Positions 35,855-45,800 of a stretch of DNA of 64,000 bases are shown here, one piece after another. Origin of the DNA: JADJLQ01 sp044227925. Its GTDB lineage: Bacteria > Bacteroidota > Bacteroidia > Chitinophagales > Saprospiraceae. Position 1 is the first letter of the stretch, and each line of letters starts with the position of its first letter. Under the pieces are notes generated by a model, which was given only the letters and a program-made list of their open reading frames with translations, had not been told where the DNA came from and searched no databases. Where the stretch lies: assembly GCA_044227925.1 (NCBI GenBank), contig JBGAVW010000021.1, positions 1 through 64,000 on the forward strand. Direction: 5' to 3'. A program made the position numbers and the translations under genes.

Positions 35855-37146
35855 AGATGAATGGATCCGGTAAGTATTGCCATTATTGTCATAATAAGAG
35901 TAGTGCCCCAGGCCCAAAAAAATGTATGCCGCTGATGATCACCGAGATCTATTTCTGTCATGCCAATCAATAAAAAAGTAGAAGCAGTTAGGGGGCTAAT
36001 GGGAAAGCCTACCGTCATTTGTCCCAATAAAGCTGCGCGGCCAATCTCCAGTGAGTCCAATCCAAACTTAGCATAGGATTCTGCCAATATGGGTACTACA
36101 CCAAAATAATACGCATCAGGTGTAAATAATATGCTTGCGGGTAAGCTGGTTATAGCTGTAAGCAAAGGTAAAAGACCAGCATAGTCCGGAGGTATTAAAG
36201 ATACTAAAGAGGTTGCTATGGATTCTATCATTTTTGATCCGGTTAAAATTCCGGAAAAAATGCCTGCAGCAAATATCATACTACTTACCATAAAAATATT
36301 AGTTGCATGACTTTTAAGTACTTTTTGTTGTGCTTCGGATGCTGGATAGTTAATCAATAATACTATCATACTGGCAACTACGAATAAAACAGCTGCGGGT
36401 ATCCATCCTTTCATTAAAGTTATAATCAATACTACAGTAAAAACAGCATTAAATAAAAGAAGTTTAGGTCTCCTGAGTGCAATCTGTGCATGGGTAAGAT
36501 TGGAATGATGATGATGGTCAAAATCTACTATGCCTATTCTTTTTCTTTCTTTTTGGCCAAAATACCAGGCTACAACTAATACCCAGAGGATCCCTGCCAT
36601 TATAGAGGGTACATTGGGATTAAAAATATGCATGGCATCTGACTTTAATATTGAAATAGCTCGTACTGAAGTACCTGACCAGGGCACCAAATGCAAAGGA
36701 CCTACACTCAATGCAACTACAGTGGCCAATACCAGTCTACTCATATTTAGTTTTTTATATATTGGCAGAAAAGCGGAAAGCACAATCATAAATGTAGCCG
36801 TGCCATCACCGTCCAGGTGCACTATCATGGTAAGTATTGCAGTGCCCATGACTACTTTTAATGGATCTCCTTTTACTTTTTTTATAATGAAAGAAATCAC
36901 CGGATCAAACAGACCGGCATCGAGCATCACTGAAAAATACAATACCGCAAACATGAGCAAAATACCTGTAGGTGCAACTTGTTTTATGCCATCTAAGCTA
37001 AACTTTCCAAGCTCACCTGGTCCAAAGCCTGCCAAAAAGCCACAAAATACAGGGACCAATACCAATGCAGTAATCACTGACATTTTTTTAAATAAAATCA
37101 GTAAGAGGAAACTAAAAATAATGACACCCCCCCAAAGACTTAACAT
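35851..37146 (-). CDS. CitMHS-family organic acid transporter
   Basis: The 431-residue protein has about 12 hydrophobic helices. It carries the family feature MIVHLDGDGTATFMI near 108-122 and the GPLHLVPWSGTS loop near 152-163. It transports citrate or similar di- or tricarboxylates, usually with a metal or proton. A His-rich internal loop (DFDHHHHS) lies between the two halves. Its stop overlaps the AtuA start by 4 bases, so transport and metabolism are coupled. Confidence 0.88.
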   Translation of the reverse strand: MLSLWGGVIIFSFLLLILFKKMSVITALVLVPVFCGFLAGFGPGELGKFSLDGIKQVAPTGILLMFAVLYFSVMLDAGLFDPVISFIIKKVKGDPLKVVMGTAILTMIVHLDGDGTATFMIVLSAFLPIYKKLNMSRLVLATVVALSVGPLHLVPWSGTSVRAISILKSDAMHIFNPNVPSIMAGILWVLVVAWYFGQKERKRIGIVDFDHHHHSNLTHAQIALRRPKLLLFNAVFTVVLIITLMKGWIPAAVLFVVASMIVLLINYPASEAQQKVLKSHATNIFMVSSMIFAAGIFSGILTGSKMIESIATSLVSLIPPDYAGLLPLLTAITSLPASILFTPDAYYFGVVPILAESYAKFGLDSLEIGRAALLGQMTVGFPISPLTASTFLLIGMTEIDLGDHQRHTFFWAWGTTLIMTIMAILTGSIHL

Positions 37147-37189
37147 AGTTCCTGCGTTAGTAAATCTATGTCAAAATAAATAATATTTT

Positions 37190-38320
37190 TTATTTGCCTG
37201 CTATTTTAATTAATCCCCTTTTATCTCGGAGATCAGTTACCGGTTTTTCGAACCATTTGTACAACATCCACGATAAAATAATGGATAGTATCCAGTACAT
37301 CGTATAATTGACCCAGTGGCTTTCAGTTTTGTCAAATAACAATCCGGACAATCTAGGAATAATTATCTCTCTTACCTGTAGATTTAACAAGTACATCGAA
37401 TAAGAAATGATGCTGATGAAAATAATGGTTGCATCCAGGTATTTTAATTTGGTCGTTTTATAATTTGAAAAGAATGGTAAAAAACAAAAGAGGATAGCAG
37501 ATTCGATATTAAATGCAAATGGAGGATAAAATCGAACCCAGTTTCCTGACTTCCATTTGAGCAACAGTAGAAATACCATACCTGTGAATAAAAAATGTAA
37601 CTTATATTTTTCCCAGAAAGCCGGCTTCTTAAATAACAAATACGCCGCCAGTACACCATACATAATACTGTCTAATCTTAAGAGCATAATCTTTCTGAAT
37701 TCGAGATCAAACTCATTCAATTCAAGTCCGTGTTTGTATTTAAGTACTCGCAATGCTAATGGGAAAATAATAAACAGGCCGGTAGTAATCAGAAATAACT
37801 TTTCCTTTTCTTTACTAAATTTATAAAATATTGATAATGTCAATGGGTAAAGAAAATAGAACCATTCTTCTACAGTAAGACTCCATGCTTCAGGAAATAA
37901 GTAGGGATGAGGAGAATAAAAATTCTGTAAAAATGTTACATAATAAAAAAATCCTTTTTCAGGCTTTGGAAACTCCATTGATGTATAATATATCCAAACC
38001 AGTGTGAGAATCAATAGATAAGCAGGGATAGTTCTAAACCATCGTCTTATCCAAAAATTAAATAAATCCTTTTGATTAAGGTTGGATTTGTAAATTAATT
38101 TTAAAAGAATTCCGCCTATCAAATATCCGCTTAGCATGAAGAAGATAGAAACCCCATCAAGATTCAATATATTTACGTTACGATATGTTTGATGATAAGC
38201 TTCAGGTAGTAATAAACGCCCATGGCCATAGACTACCCTAAGAATAGCAAAGCAACGAATGATGTCCAGACCTATAATCCGATTTGAATGTGAAATTAAA
38301 AAGTGGCTGATTACGTTCAT
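37190..38320 (-). CDS. Acyltransferase family 3 membrane protein
   Basis: The 376-residue protein has about ten helices and the family start pattern RIIGLDIIRCFAILRVVYGHGR, containing the catalytic His of OafA/NodX-type acyltransferases, and later YLIGGILLKL. It transfers acetyl or other acyl groups onto a surface polysaccharide or exported sugar. Neighbours give no specific partner. Confidence 0.85.
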   Translation of the reverse strand: MNVISHFLISHSNRIIGLDIIRCFAILRVVYGHGRLLLPEAYHQTYRNVNILNLDGVSIFFMLSGYLIGGILLKLIYKSNLNQKDLFNFWIRRWFRTIPAYLLILTLVWIYYTSMEFPKPEKGFFYYVTFLQNFYSPHPYLFPEAWSLTVEEWFYFLYPLTLSIFYKFSKEKEKLFLITTGLFIIFPLALRVLKYKHGLELNEFDLEFRKIMLLRLDSIMYGVLAAYLLFKKPAFWEKYKLHFLFTGMVFLLLLKWKSGNWVRFYPPFAFNIESAILFCFLPFFSNYKTTKLKYLDATIIFISIISYSMYLLNLQVREIIIPRLSGLLFDKTESHWVNYTMYWILSIILSWMLYKWFEKPVTDLRDKRGLIKIAGK

Positions 38321-38377
38321 AGCACCAGGGTACGCTAAGGATTAATGTATCTAAGATAGGTTTTGATTCAATTATCC

Positions 38378-39565
38378 TTAATTTGTTTTGATGGCACCAA
38401 AGTATAAAATATTGGTGGCTTCTGAACGGGCAGCGGCAATGTCAGGTATGCCATCTTTATTAAAATCGGCAATTGCAAATCCGTAGACCGTCCCATTTGA
38501 ATCTCCAAAAGCAATTTGCTTAAAGCTCTTATTGTTGCCTTCATTGTAAAAGACAATAGAGGGAGACTCTACAAAACCGGTGATAATATCCGGTTTATCA
38601 TCGTTGTTCAGATCAGCCAGCGCCAAAGCATACGGTATTCTCTTTGAATCAGTTAATAAAATTCCTTCCCCAAAGGTTAACCCCGGTAGACCGGTAAAGA
38701 GAGTTACTCCTTTATTTTCATCTATTGTCACGATATCTTGCAAACTATCTCCATCGAAATCCGCCACGACTGCTCCGCGGATGGTGGCATTGGAAGGTCC
38801 GAATGGAATTCGATTCATACCAGAATAATCCATATTCTTATCACCCATGTAAATAAAGCTCTGTCCACCGTTGCGATGAGGTACAACAAAGTCAGTGTAT
38901 CCATCTTTATTAAGATCTGTCGGAGTGATAGTTGTAGCCGGGTACTTGGCAAAGGGAAAGCAGTTATTATTAAACTGGCCTTTCCCTTGATTCAAACAGA
39001 TATAATTGGAGGTGGAGGAACTACCTCTATTAGCCAAAATGAGATCTGGTAGTCCATCACTATTCAAATCAGCAATGGATAAATTACGTGTCGGCCAATG
39101 TGGAAGCCCAAATTCAGATCCAATTGTAAAATTGCCATGTCCATCGTTTAGGTAGATTAATTTCCGGTCCGGCACATCATTACTTACTGCGATATCAATA
39201 AATCCATCTGCATTAAAATCTCCCAGGCCTCCGGTATATGAACGATCTGCTATTTTGCTAATGTCATAAGCCTTCTTTATTCCACCTAAACCATTTCCCA
39301 GAATTATCCTATCTACAATTGGCCAATGTCTGCCTTTTACTAAAAGTATATCAAGATTGCCATCGAGATCAAAATCGCTAAAACTTACATTGGCAGTAGT
39401 ATCGGATTTCGTTTCAAGCAGTAGACTGGAATTGAATGTGGGATATTCCGTTGAAGTTTTGCTGACTTTATTTTGTAATGGATTAGAATTGTTTTTAGTA
39501 GGTTGGGCGTTGCTTTTTAGACCAATAAAGATCAGAATGCAAAAAACGATACTATTCTTTATCAT
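38378..39565 (-). CDS. Secreted FG-GAP/VCBS repeat protein
   Basis: I start at 39565, where a signal peptide begins (MIKNSIVFCILIFIG); the longer start at 39607 adds a non-signal leader. About 395 residues follow. At least seven repeats contain the D-x-[DN]-x-D-G/S-x-x-D calcium-binding loop (for example DFNADGFID, DLNKDGYTD, DFDGDSLQD), forming a seven-bladed propeller. The role is unknown; such proteins bind surfaces or glycans. Confidence 0.85.
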   Translation of the reverse strand: MIKNSIVFCILIFIGLKSNAQPTKNNSNPLQNKVSKTSTEYPTFNSSLLLETKSDTTANVSFSDFDLDGNLDILLVKGRHWPIVDRIILGNGLGGIKKAYDISKIADRSYTGGLGDFNADGFIDIAVSNDVPDRKLIYLNDGHGNFTIGSEFGLPHWPTRNLSIADLNSDGLPDLILANRGSSSTSNYICLNQGKGQFNNNCFPFAKYPATTITPTDLNKDGYTDFVVPHRNGGQSFIYMGDKNMDYSGMNRIPFGPSNATIRGAVVADFDGDSLQDIVTIDENKGVTLFTGLPGLTFGEGILLTDSKRIPYALALADLNNDDKPDIITGFVESPSIVFYNEGNNKSFKQIAFGDSNGTVYGFAIADFNKDGIPDIAAARSEATNILYFGAIKTN

Positions 39566-39643
39566 ATTATTTAATTCAAGGCTATAAGTCAAATCTAACA
39601 TAAACATTTATTATTTTGGGACATATAGTGAGCACTATATGGT

Positions 39644-41155
39644 TTAAATACAAGTAACAATCACACGCTGATACCGGGTCAGATTAATTTCCCGCGTGTC
39701 TGTCACTTCAAGTATCAAATGTATTGTATCACCAATTTTGCAATCAGCGGGCATAATGAAACTAGTCTTAGCTTTATTCTCATTTTTTAGAATGATTGAT
39801 CCTTTATAGGTGCCCGCCTCTTTGTACTGCCACCATTTATATTTTAATTTATCTTTATCCGGGTCGGTTGCTTTTCCTTTTAATGATACTTTTTCATTGG
39901 GTTTATATGATACTTTTTTATTGTGCAATAAAGTTACTACGGGAGCATGGTTTGCATTTTTATAATCGGTTACACACCATTCTGCCCTTGCCGCAAAATC
40001 TTTTTGAATGGCTTCCATCCAGCGTACTTGTGCAAATGCGGTATCTAATTTGTTGGTGTACGGATTGTATTCTGCGGTTTTGCCCCCGTCTTCCCAACGA
40101 TTGGGTTTAGTTTCAGATTGGATCAATCGGCCTCCCCAACCACCATATTCCGGAGATTGTAAATTATCCAATCCTACATCTACTAAATGTAAAAATGCAG
40201 GTGAGTCTCCTTCAGAAATAAAATCAAATTGACCAAAGCTGCCCCACATATTCTTTTTTGCTTTTTCCATACTACTGTATATATCCTCTATTTCTCCTTT
40301 TGGGGGATTACCATCACCATAGCTGTAGTACATCTTTGTAAGTTCTCCCCGATTATGAATTATTTTGCTCATAAAATTTCCTTCCAACAAATAATGTAGC
40401 TGAGGTGGTACAGCTCTTTTCCAGAAATAGGCAAAAGACCAAAATTGATTTGAATTGTATAGGATTTTTACAGCTGGCCATTTTACAGAAATGTATTTTC
40501 TATAGGTTGCATCCTGATCTAATATGGCGTAGATGATGGCCTTTTTACTTACTTTATAATATATGTTTTGCCAATCGGCTGAATTGCCATATTCCTCTTC
40601 AATAGATTTTAATGCTCGTGCTACTGTATTGGTACCTCCCCATACCTGAAGGTAAATAGGTTCTGTAGTTTCATCTAATAATTTCATTTTTATAAAATCC
40701 GAACCTTCTGTATTTTTTTCCATTTCTCCTTCAAAATCAATATTGCCTACACGAATTAAACTACGTAAATTTTCACCGGTAGGGTAGGCAGGATCATGTC
40801 TTTTCAATGATGGATATACTTTTGAATAAGCGTTTATCAGATCAAAAATCCATTCTTCGCCAGGCCATCGTAATTCCGTTCGTTCGCCATACAATTTTTT
40901 GGTCATCTCCATTTCAGAAATAAACGGAGTGCCTTTGCCATCGCCTTTGTAATGCCATTGCGAACTGCTTATGATCAAACCTTCTATATTATATTCATTT
41001 GAATACAAAAGCATACGAATGAATGAATCCACATCATCCAACTCCCCATCTGTAGTAACAATAGTGCGTGGTTTTGAACCAGCATTTTGTGCCTGGGATA
41101 AGGAATACAATAATACAGATTGTAGTATTATGGCCACTATTAATTTTATTTTCAT
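39644..41155 (-). CDS. Secreted DUF1593 (nucleoside-hydrolase-like) protein
   Basis: The 503-residue protein has a signal peptide ending near residue 22 and the family start TTDGELDDVDSF at about 34-45, which resembles the calcium site of nucleoside hydrolases. The C-terminal about 90 residues form an immunoglobulin-like beta domain. DUF1593 proteins occur in polysaccharide-use loci of Bacteroidota; a nucleoside-like or glycan substrate is inferred. Confidence 0.83.
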   Translation of the reverse strand: MKIKLIVAIILQSVLLYSLSQAQNAGSKPRTIVTTDGELDDVDSFIRMLLYSNEYNIEGLIISSSQWHYKGDGKGTPFISEMEMTKKLYGERTELRWPGEEWIFDLINAYSKVYPSLKRHDPAYPTGENLRSLIRVGNIDFEGEMEKNTEGSDFIKMKLLDETTEPIYLQVWGGTNTVARALKSIEEEYGNSADWQNIYYKVSKKAIIYAILDQDATYRKYISVKWPAVKILYNSNQFWSFAYFWKRAVPPQLHYLLEGNFMSKIIHNRGELTKMYYSYGDGNPPKGEIEDIYSSMEKAKKNMWGSFGQFDFISEGDSPAFLHLVDVGLDNLQSPEYGGWGGRLIQSETKPNRWEDGGKTAEYNPYTNKLDTAFAQVRWMEAIQKDFAARAEWCVTDYKNANHAPVVTLLHNKKVSYKPNEKVSLKGKATDPDKDKLKYKWWQYKEAGTYKGSIILKNENKAKTSFIMPADCKIGDTIHLILEVTDTREINLTRYQRVIVTCI

Positions 41156-41248
41156 TTTTTTATAAATTAGAATGATTAAACTGGGAGAGACCGTTTTGAG
41201 TCTCTATCTAAAGCTTTTCCACTGTGATGAACTCTCTCATATGTAGAC

Positions 41249-42277
41249 CTAAAATTTTAGATGATCGTTAAAGAAAGGTAATACATCCAGTAGTATCCGT
41301 CCATCTGATGACCAGATTTTATTTCCATGATCACCAATATATTCTTCTGCATAATGATTTATTCCCAGGTTTTCAAGTAATTGACTTAACATTCCGATTT
41401 GCACAGGAAACCTGGGAGCGTCATTTCTACCCCAATCCAATTTAATGGCACTAAGTTTTCTGAGATTATCGGCATATTTTGATACCATATAAACTGGCAT
41501 ATTGGCTTCCCATTTTTCCAGTATGGATTGATTTACTACTAAATTGTCTTTTTCGTATGTAAAAGGGAAATCACAATAAAATGGAGGTTTAGCTGGATTT
41601 GGAGAAAACGCCCTTGCAACAGCCACAAGTACTTTAGGGTAATACGTTTTTTTTAATTCTTCCTGTGTTTTAATATTTTGAACTTCTTTAAAGGAATTAC
41701 TATTGGGTCCAAATTCTTTGACCATGGCTAATAAACCGGGACTCAATGCATAGACCGAGCTATACACTTCAGGGTGCAGCATGGCGATTTTAAACGCTCC
41801 GAAACCACCCATGGAATGACCAGCAATGCCTCTGCTTTCGCGATTGGGCAAAGTTCGAAAATGAGTGTCCACATATTCTACCAGGTCTTTTGATTGAAAA
41901 TCTTCCCAGTTTCCCGTTAAAGAAGAGTTAGTATAAAAGCTGCCTTCAAAAAGTGTATAATGATCAGCTTGTACCAAAATAAATGATCGTATTTTATGTG
42001 ATCGGATTCCTTCATCCAGAATCGCTTTCATCTGGGGAAAAATATGGTCTTTACCCATGAATCCATGTAAATAATATATTACCGGATATTTTGTTATACT
42101 GGTATCATATCCCGGAGGCAAATAAATAGATATATTGCGGGTAGCGGACTCCCCTGCAATATTTTGCAATGATTTAGAGTTTAAGGTAGCCCTGATTACT
42201 TGCCCTGATTGGGCTGTTAACCTACCAGCTAAATATACCAGTAATAAAAAAAAGGTAAGGCTTTTAAATTTATGCAT
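41249..42277 (-). CDS. Secreted esterase, esterase-D/feruloyl-esterase-like
   Basis: The 342-residue protein has a signal peptide (cleavage near TAQ, residue 23), then an alpha/beta hydrolase core with HGFMG near 71-75, the nucleophile Ser155 in GHSMGG and a His close to the C-terminus (GDHGNKIW). The family includes feruloyl and cinnamoyl esterases. Near a hydroxycinnamate pathway, release of ferulate or coumarate is a reasonable inference, not a demonstrated one. Confidence 0.8.
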   Translation of the reverse strand: MHKFKSLTFFLLLVYLAGRLTAQSGQVIRATLNSKSLQNIAGESATRNISIYLPPGYDTSITKYPVIYYLHGFMGKDHIFPQMKAILDEGIRSHKIRSFILVQADHYTLFEGSFYTNSSLTGNWEDFQSKDLVEYVDTHFRTLPNRESRGIAGHSMGGFGAFKIAMLHPEVYSSVYALSPGLLAMVKEFGPNSNSFKEVQNIKTQEELKKTYYPKVLVAVARAFSPNPAKPPFYCDFPFTYEKDNLVVNQSILEKWEANMPVYMVSKYADNLRKLSAIKLDWGRNDAPRFPVQIGMLSQLLENLGINHYAEEYIGDHGNKIWSSDGRILLDVLPFFNDHLKF

Positions 42278-42311
42278 AATCTAAAATACGGCTCCTGTAC
42301 CAAATATATAT

Positions 42312-43133
42312 TTATTTAATAGTTTCTCGAATTTTGATCAGTGAAGCCATTTTTCTTTGAATTAGTTCGGCAGCGAATTTGGGATTGAAGCGATACATCC
42401 AATCCATCGTACGTGAATCATTTCCTATCGTGGCCCTGTACTTATTCGTTTCCATTGAATTTATAATTTGCCTTGCGGCCTCGTCTGCAGGTAATGCTTT
42501 AAATTTAGATTTTTGACCCGAGTTAATGGGAGGAACTTCCAGGCCGGAATTGACAGAAATATTAGTGGCCACAGCACCAGGAAAAATAACCGTGACATGA
42601 ACACTTGTGTCTTTGAGTTCTGCACTCAATCCTTCCGTGAAAAGTTTTACAGCAGCTTTAGATGCTCCATAAATTGTCTGCCCGGGAACAGGTAAAAAAC
42701 CACCCATACTGGAAATATTTACGATGTGAGCTTCGGATCTACGAAGTAAGTGAGGCAATAGAATTTTAGTAAGAAACACTGTCCCGTAAAAATTTATATT
42801 CATGACCCTGAAAATGTCCTCAAAACCTAGGTCCAATACGGGAATAAATTTTTGAATTATACCTGCATTATTTATCAGGCCATCAATATTTTTAAAATGC
42901 TGGAATATTTCGTCGGGTAGGGTTTCACATTTTGCTTTGTCTGAAATATCCATTGCTATGGGTAGAAATCTCGAATTGTCAGTAGCTGCCAATTTTTGTG
43001 TTTCAAGCAAGGTGGTATGATTCAAATCAATGCCAACTACAGTTGCATTTTTATTTAACAGCAGGAGGCTTAATTCCCGGCCTATACCGCTACCGGCACC
43101 TGTGACCACAATGGTTTTTTCATTAACTTTCAT
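42312..43133 (-). CDS. Short-chain dehydrogenase/reductase
   Basis: The 273-residue protein has TGAGSGIG at 11-18, NNAG at 88-91, Ser142, Tyr155 and Lys159 (YxxxK), all needed for catalysis. It is a classical SDR using NAD(P). It lies 34 bp upstream of the esterase gene on the same strand, so co-transcription is possible. The substrate is unknown. Confidence 0.88.
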   Translation of the reverse strand: MKVNEKTIVVTGAGSGIGRELSLLLLNKNATVVGIDLNHTTLLETQKLAATDNSRFLPIAMDISDKAKCETLPDEIFQHFKNIDGLINNAGIIQKFIPVLDLGFEDIFRVMNINFYGTVFLTKILLPHLLRRSEAHIVNISSMGGFLPVPGQTIYGASKAAVKLFTEGLSAELKDTSVHVTVIFPGAVATNISVNSGLEVPPINSGQKSKFKALPADEAARQIINSMETNKYRATIGNDSRTMDWMYRFNPKFAAELIQRKMASLIKIRETIK

Positions 43134-43313
43134 TTTATATTGTTTGTTTTAATATTTCAGTCTGCAGCTCAAGTATCTGAAATTACCGGATTAAAATCAA
43201 TTTTCTTCATTGATTTTTTGGTTGTTTAAACCTTGCCTGTTGCAACTCTGGTATTGATTATTTTATTTGTTACTAATTCAATTCTATTTTTATATGGGTT
43301 TGTAAAAAAGAAA

Positions 43314-43321
43314 TACATTTG
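43314..43321 (+). promoter_or_regulatory. TACATTTG promoter element upstream of DUF3237 gene
   Basis: An exact TAnnTTTG match 17 bases before the start codon at 43339. The nearest TTG, at 43300, is too close (11 bases), so only the -7 element supports it. Confidence 0.35.
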
Positions 43322-43338
43322 TTTCAAATCAATGATTC

Positions 43339-43857
43339 ATGTTTAAATGGTTTTTATTTTTACTTACCTCCTTTACTGTATTGGCACAAGCACCTGTTGC
43401 TCCACGCCTGGAGTACGTTGCCTCTCTGACAGTAAATATTGGTAAGCCTATCGTGATAGGTGAAACAGAGCATGGCACCCGGAGAGTAATTCCGATCACC
43501 GGGGGCAAAGTGCATGGCCCTAATCTAAACGGAGATATCCTGTCAGTAGGGGCTGACTGGCAAGTAGTAAATGAAGACTATACCCGTACGGATTTAGAAG
43601 CATTGTATCAAATAAAGACTACGGACAGTGTAATCATTTTTATTAGAAACAAAGGAATTCGTACTTCTTCTCCTGAGATCGGTAAAAAACTGGCCACGGG
43701 CATCGCTGTGAAAGAGGATCAGTATTATTTCAGGGCGGCACCCATATTTGAAGCGCCTATCAATAGCAAATACAAATGGATGAATGATGCCCTGTTTATA
43801 TGTAAGGGAATTCGGATGCCGGATCATGTTTTAATCGAAGTATGGAAAGTCTTATAA
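43339..43857 (+). CDS. Secreted DUF3237 protein
   Basis: The 172-residue protein has a signal peptide (cleavage near LAQA) followed by a beta-barrel pattern typical of DUF3237, with GGKVHGPNLNGDILSVGADWQ and YQIKTTDSVIIFIRNKGIR. Members are found in aromatic-catabolic loci of proteobacteria without known activity. It is followed by the exported hydrolase gene at 43881. Confidence 0.8.
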   Translation: MFKWFLFLLTSFTVLAQAPVAPRLEYVASLTVNIGKPIVIGETEHGTRRVIPITGGKVHGPNLNGDILSVGADWQVVNEDYTRTDLEALYQIKTTDSVIIFIRNKGIRTSSPEIGKKLATGIAVKEDQYYFRAAPIFEAPINSKYKWMNDALFICKGIRMPDHVLIEVWKVL

Positions 43858-43880
43858 AGCCAACATTAAAATTAGCGAGC

Positions 43881-44993
43881 ATGAATAAGATTCTGTTAAT
43901 TCTTTTTTTATCCAACTCCTTGTTATCCCAATCCATTGAAAGGATCGATAGTGGTTCCATTGGCAATGCAGCATTTAAAATTCTATTTCCAGCTGCCTGG
44001 AAAAAAAAGTTGGTGATGTTTGCCCACGGTTATGAATTTATGGGCAGTAGCCCAAGGCAAAGTGCTAACAAAAATTGGCTTACCAGCATGTCTGTTTTTT
44101 TGGAAAGAGGCTTTGCCGTAGCAGCATCTGATTATAGTATTCAGGGGTTTTCAATGCCCAATGGTGTTGATGACACAGAAGCATTGCGCAGATATTTTTT
44201 GAATAAATATGGCAAGCCGGATACCGCTATTATTGTGGGCCAATCTCTTGGCGGTGGAGTTGCTATTGCCACTATAGAGAATTTCGGTGATGGATATGAT
44301 GGTGCTCTGGGCCTGTGTTCTTTTGCGAGCAGACCTTATCTGCAATGCCGTAAGGAGTTTGATATATATGCCACTTTCAATGTTTTATTTCCTGGACTGG
44401 TACCCTCATTATCAAATGTAATGGATGTTCAAGTACCTTATAAAGCAATTAGTCCAGGAGAAATAGGATCTAAAGCTCAACAAATCAGAAACGGATATAT
44501 GAAGGATTCAGTATTGGCAAATGCTTTTGCAAAAAGATTTGATTTAAAACTAGGTGATCTTGCAATGTCACTTATGTTTAATGAAAATGTACTCAGAGAT
44601 CTTGCACAGAAATCAGGAGGCAATCCATTTGATAACACCAATACAATTTATAGTGGGTTCCCAAATGATTTGGAGATCAACCAAAAAGTCGAACGATTAG
44701 CAGCTACTGCAGATCCAAATACAATTTTTGGCAAATATGATCGTACCGGTAAAATTGATAAGCCCATTCTTTTAATGCATACCATTTATGACCAACTCAT
44801 TCCCCCATCTTTTGGGGCAGTTAATTTTGAAAATATGGTTCACAACCAAGGCAAAGAAAAATACCTAACTGTAAAATACACGAATGGTCAGGGTCATTGC
44901 GCCTTTTCTCCCATTCAGATAGGTTTTGCTTTTGATGAATTAAGACAATGGTTAAAGACAGGGACAAAGGCATTGCCGGGTTATGTAAAGTAA
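43881..44993 (+). CDS. Secreted alpha/beta hydrolase
   Basis: I start at 43881, where a signal peptide (MNKILLILFLSNSLLSQ) begins; the upstream in-frame ATG at 43842 lies inside the preceding gene. The about 370-residue protein has an FAHGY oxyanion segment, nucleophile elbow GQSLGGG and a late His in GQGHCAFSP. It may be an esterase for aromatic or plant polymer esters, inferred from context. The DUF3237 gene ends 23 bp upstream. Confidence 0.75.
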   Translation: MNKILLILFLSNSLLSQSIERIDSGSIGNAAFKILFPAAWKKKLVMFAHGYEFMGSSPRQSANKNWLTSMSVFLERGFAVAASDYSIQGFSMPNGVDDTEALRRYFLNKYGKPDTAIIVGQSLGGGVAIATIENFGDGYDGALGLCSFASRPYLQCRKEFDIYATFNVLFPGLVPSLSNVMDVQVPYKAISPGEIGSKAQQIRNGYMKDSVLANAFAKRFDLKLGDLAMSLMFNENVLRDLAQKSGGNPFDNTNTIYSGFPNDLEINQKVERLAATADPNTIFGKYDRTGKIDKPILLMHTIYDQLIPPSFGAVNFENMVHNQGKEKYLTVKYTNGQGHCAFSPIQIGFAFDELRQWLKTGTKALPGYVK

Positions 44994-45026
44994 AACTGTC
45001 GGGCCTTTCATAAAATTAAATAAAAT

Positions 45027-45800
45027 ATGACCAAACAGAATTTATTAGAGGTTAAAATGGAATCCCATGTGATGGTAATTGCATTAAATAGACCTCATAA
45101 ACGCAACGCTATTAATGATGCATTATTACTGGAAATGGAAAGGGAATTGGATTCTGTTCCAGATTCAATTAAATGTATCATATTCCATGGCAATGGTCAG
45201 CATTTTTCTGCTGGTTTGGATTTGTCGGAATTGACTGACCGCGATATGATGCAGGGTTTGTACCATAGTCGTATGTGGCATCGGGTGTTGGATAAAGTGC
45301 AATTTGGTAAAGCACCTGTCATAGCAGTATTACATGGGGCAGTAGTAGGTGGAGGTCTGGAATTGGCAGCTGCATGTCATATTCGTGTAGCAGACCAAAG
45401 TGCATTCTATGCTTTGCCGGAAGGACAGCGTGGTATATATGTAGGCGGTGGGGCTTCCGTACGAATACCCAAATTGATTGGAATAGCAAGGATGACAGAT
45501 ATGATGCTTACCGGCAGAGTATTTACTGCTGAAGAGGGAGAAAAAATTGGATTAGCCCAATATCTGGTACCGGCTGGTAAGGGAATAGATAAGGGTTTAG
45601 AATTGGCCCATAAAATATCTTCTAATGCAGGAATGACCAATTTTGCACTGATGCATGTATTACCACGGATAGCGGATTCAAATCACCAGGAAGGAATGTT
45701 GATGGAAAGTATGATGGCTGCAATGGCACAAAATGCACCTGAAGCCAAGCAAAGACTTCAAGATTTTCTCGCCGGTAAATCAAAAAAAGTCGGGGAGTAA
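45027..45800 (+). CDS. Enoyl-CoA hydratase/isomerase of the hydroxycinnamoyl-CoA pathway
   Basis: The 257-residue crotonase has the oxyanion segment HFSAGLDL near 59-66, GAVVGGG near 104-110 and both catalytic-type glutamates, Glu112 (GGLELA) and Glu132 (LPEGQ), arguing that it can hydrate. It overlaps the feruloyl-CoA synthase gene by one base, so it probably hydrates coumaroyl/feruloyl-CoA. A retro-aldol (vanillin-forming) role is possible but less likely given the adjacent SDR and amidohydrolase. Confidence 0.88.
   Translation: MTKQNLLEVKMESHVMVIALNRPHKRNAINDALLLEMERELDSVPDSIKCIIFHGNGQHFSAGLDLSELTDRDMMQGLYHSRMWHRVLDKVQFGKAPVIAVLHGAVVGGGLELAAACHIRVADQSAFYALPEGQRGIYVGGGASVRIPKLIGIARMTDMMLTGRVFTAEEGEKIGLAQYLVPAGKGIDKGLELAHKISSNAGMTNFALMHVLPRIADSNHQEGMLMESMMAAMAQNAPEAKQRLQDFLAGKSKKVGE

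Noticed and set aside
36484..36530. His-rich loop in the CitMHS protein as a metal sensor
   Set aside because: Four histidines in a cytoplasmic loop are not enough to claim metal sensing.
36530..37183. 217-codon open frame opposite the CitMHS gene
   Set aside because: It mirrors the transporter on the other strand, is rich in Ile, Pro and Thr as expected from an antisense of membrane helices, and has no domain.
41186..41205. AGAGAC/GTCTCT hairpin between two minus-strand genes
   Set aside because: Only 6 bp, no T tract and no repeat elsewhere; not enough to call a regulatory site.
45027..45800. Vanillin-forming feruloyl-CoA hydratase/lyase
   Set aside because: Both hydration-type glutamates are present, and an SDR and an amidohydrolase follow, which suit the beta-keto route better; no vanillin dehydrogenase is nearby.
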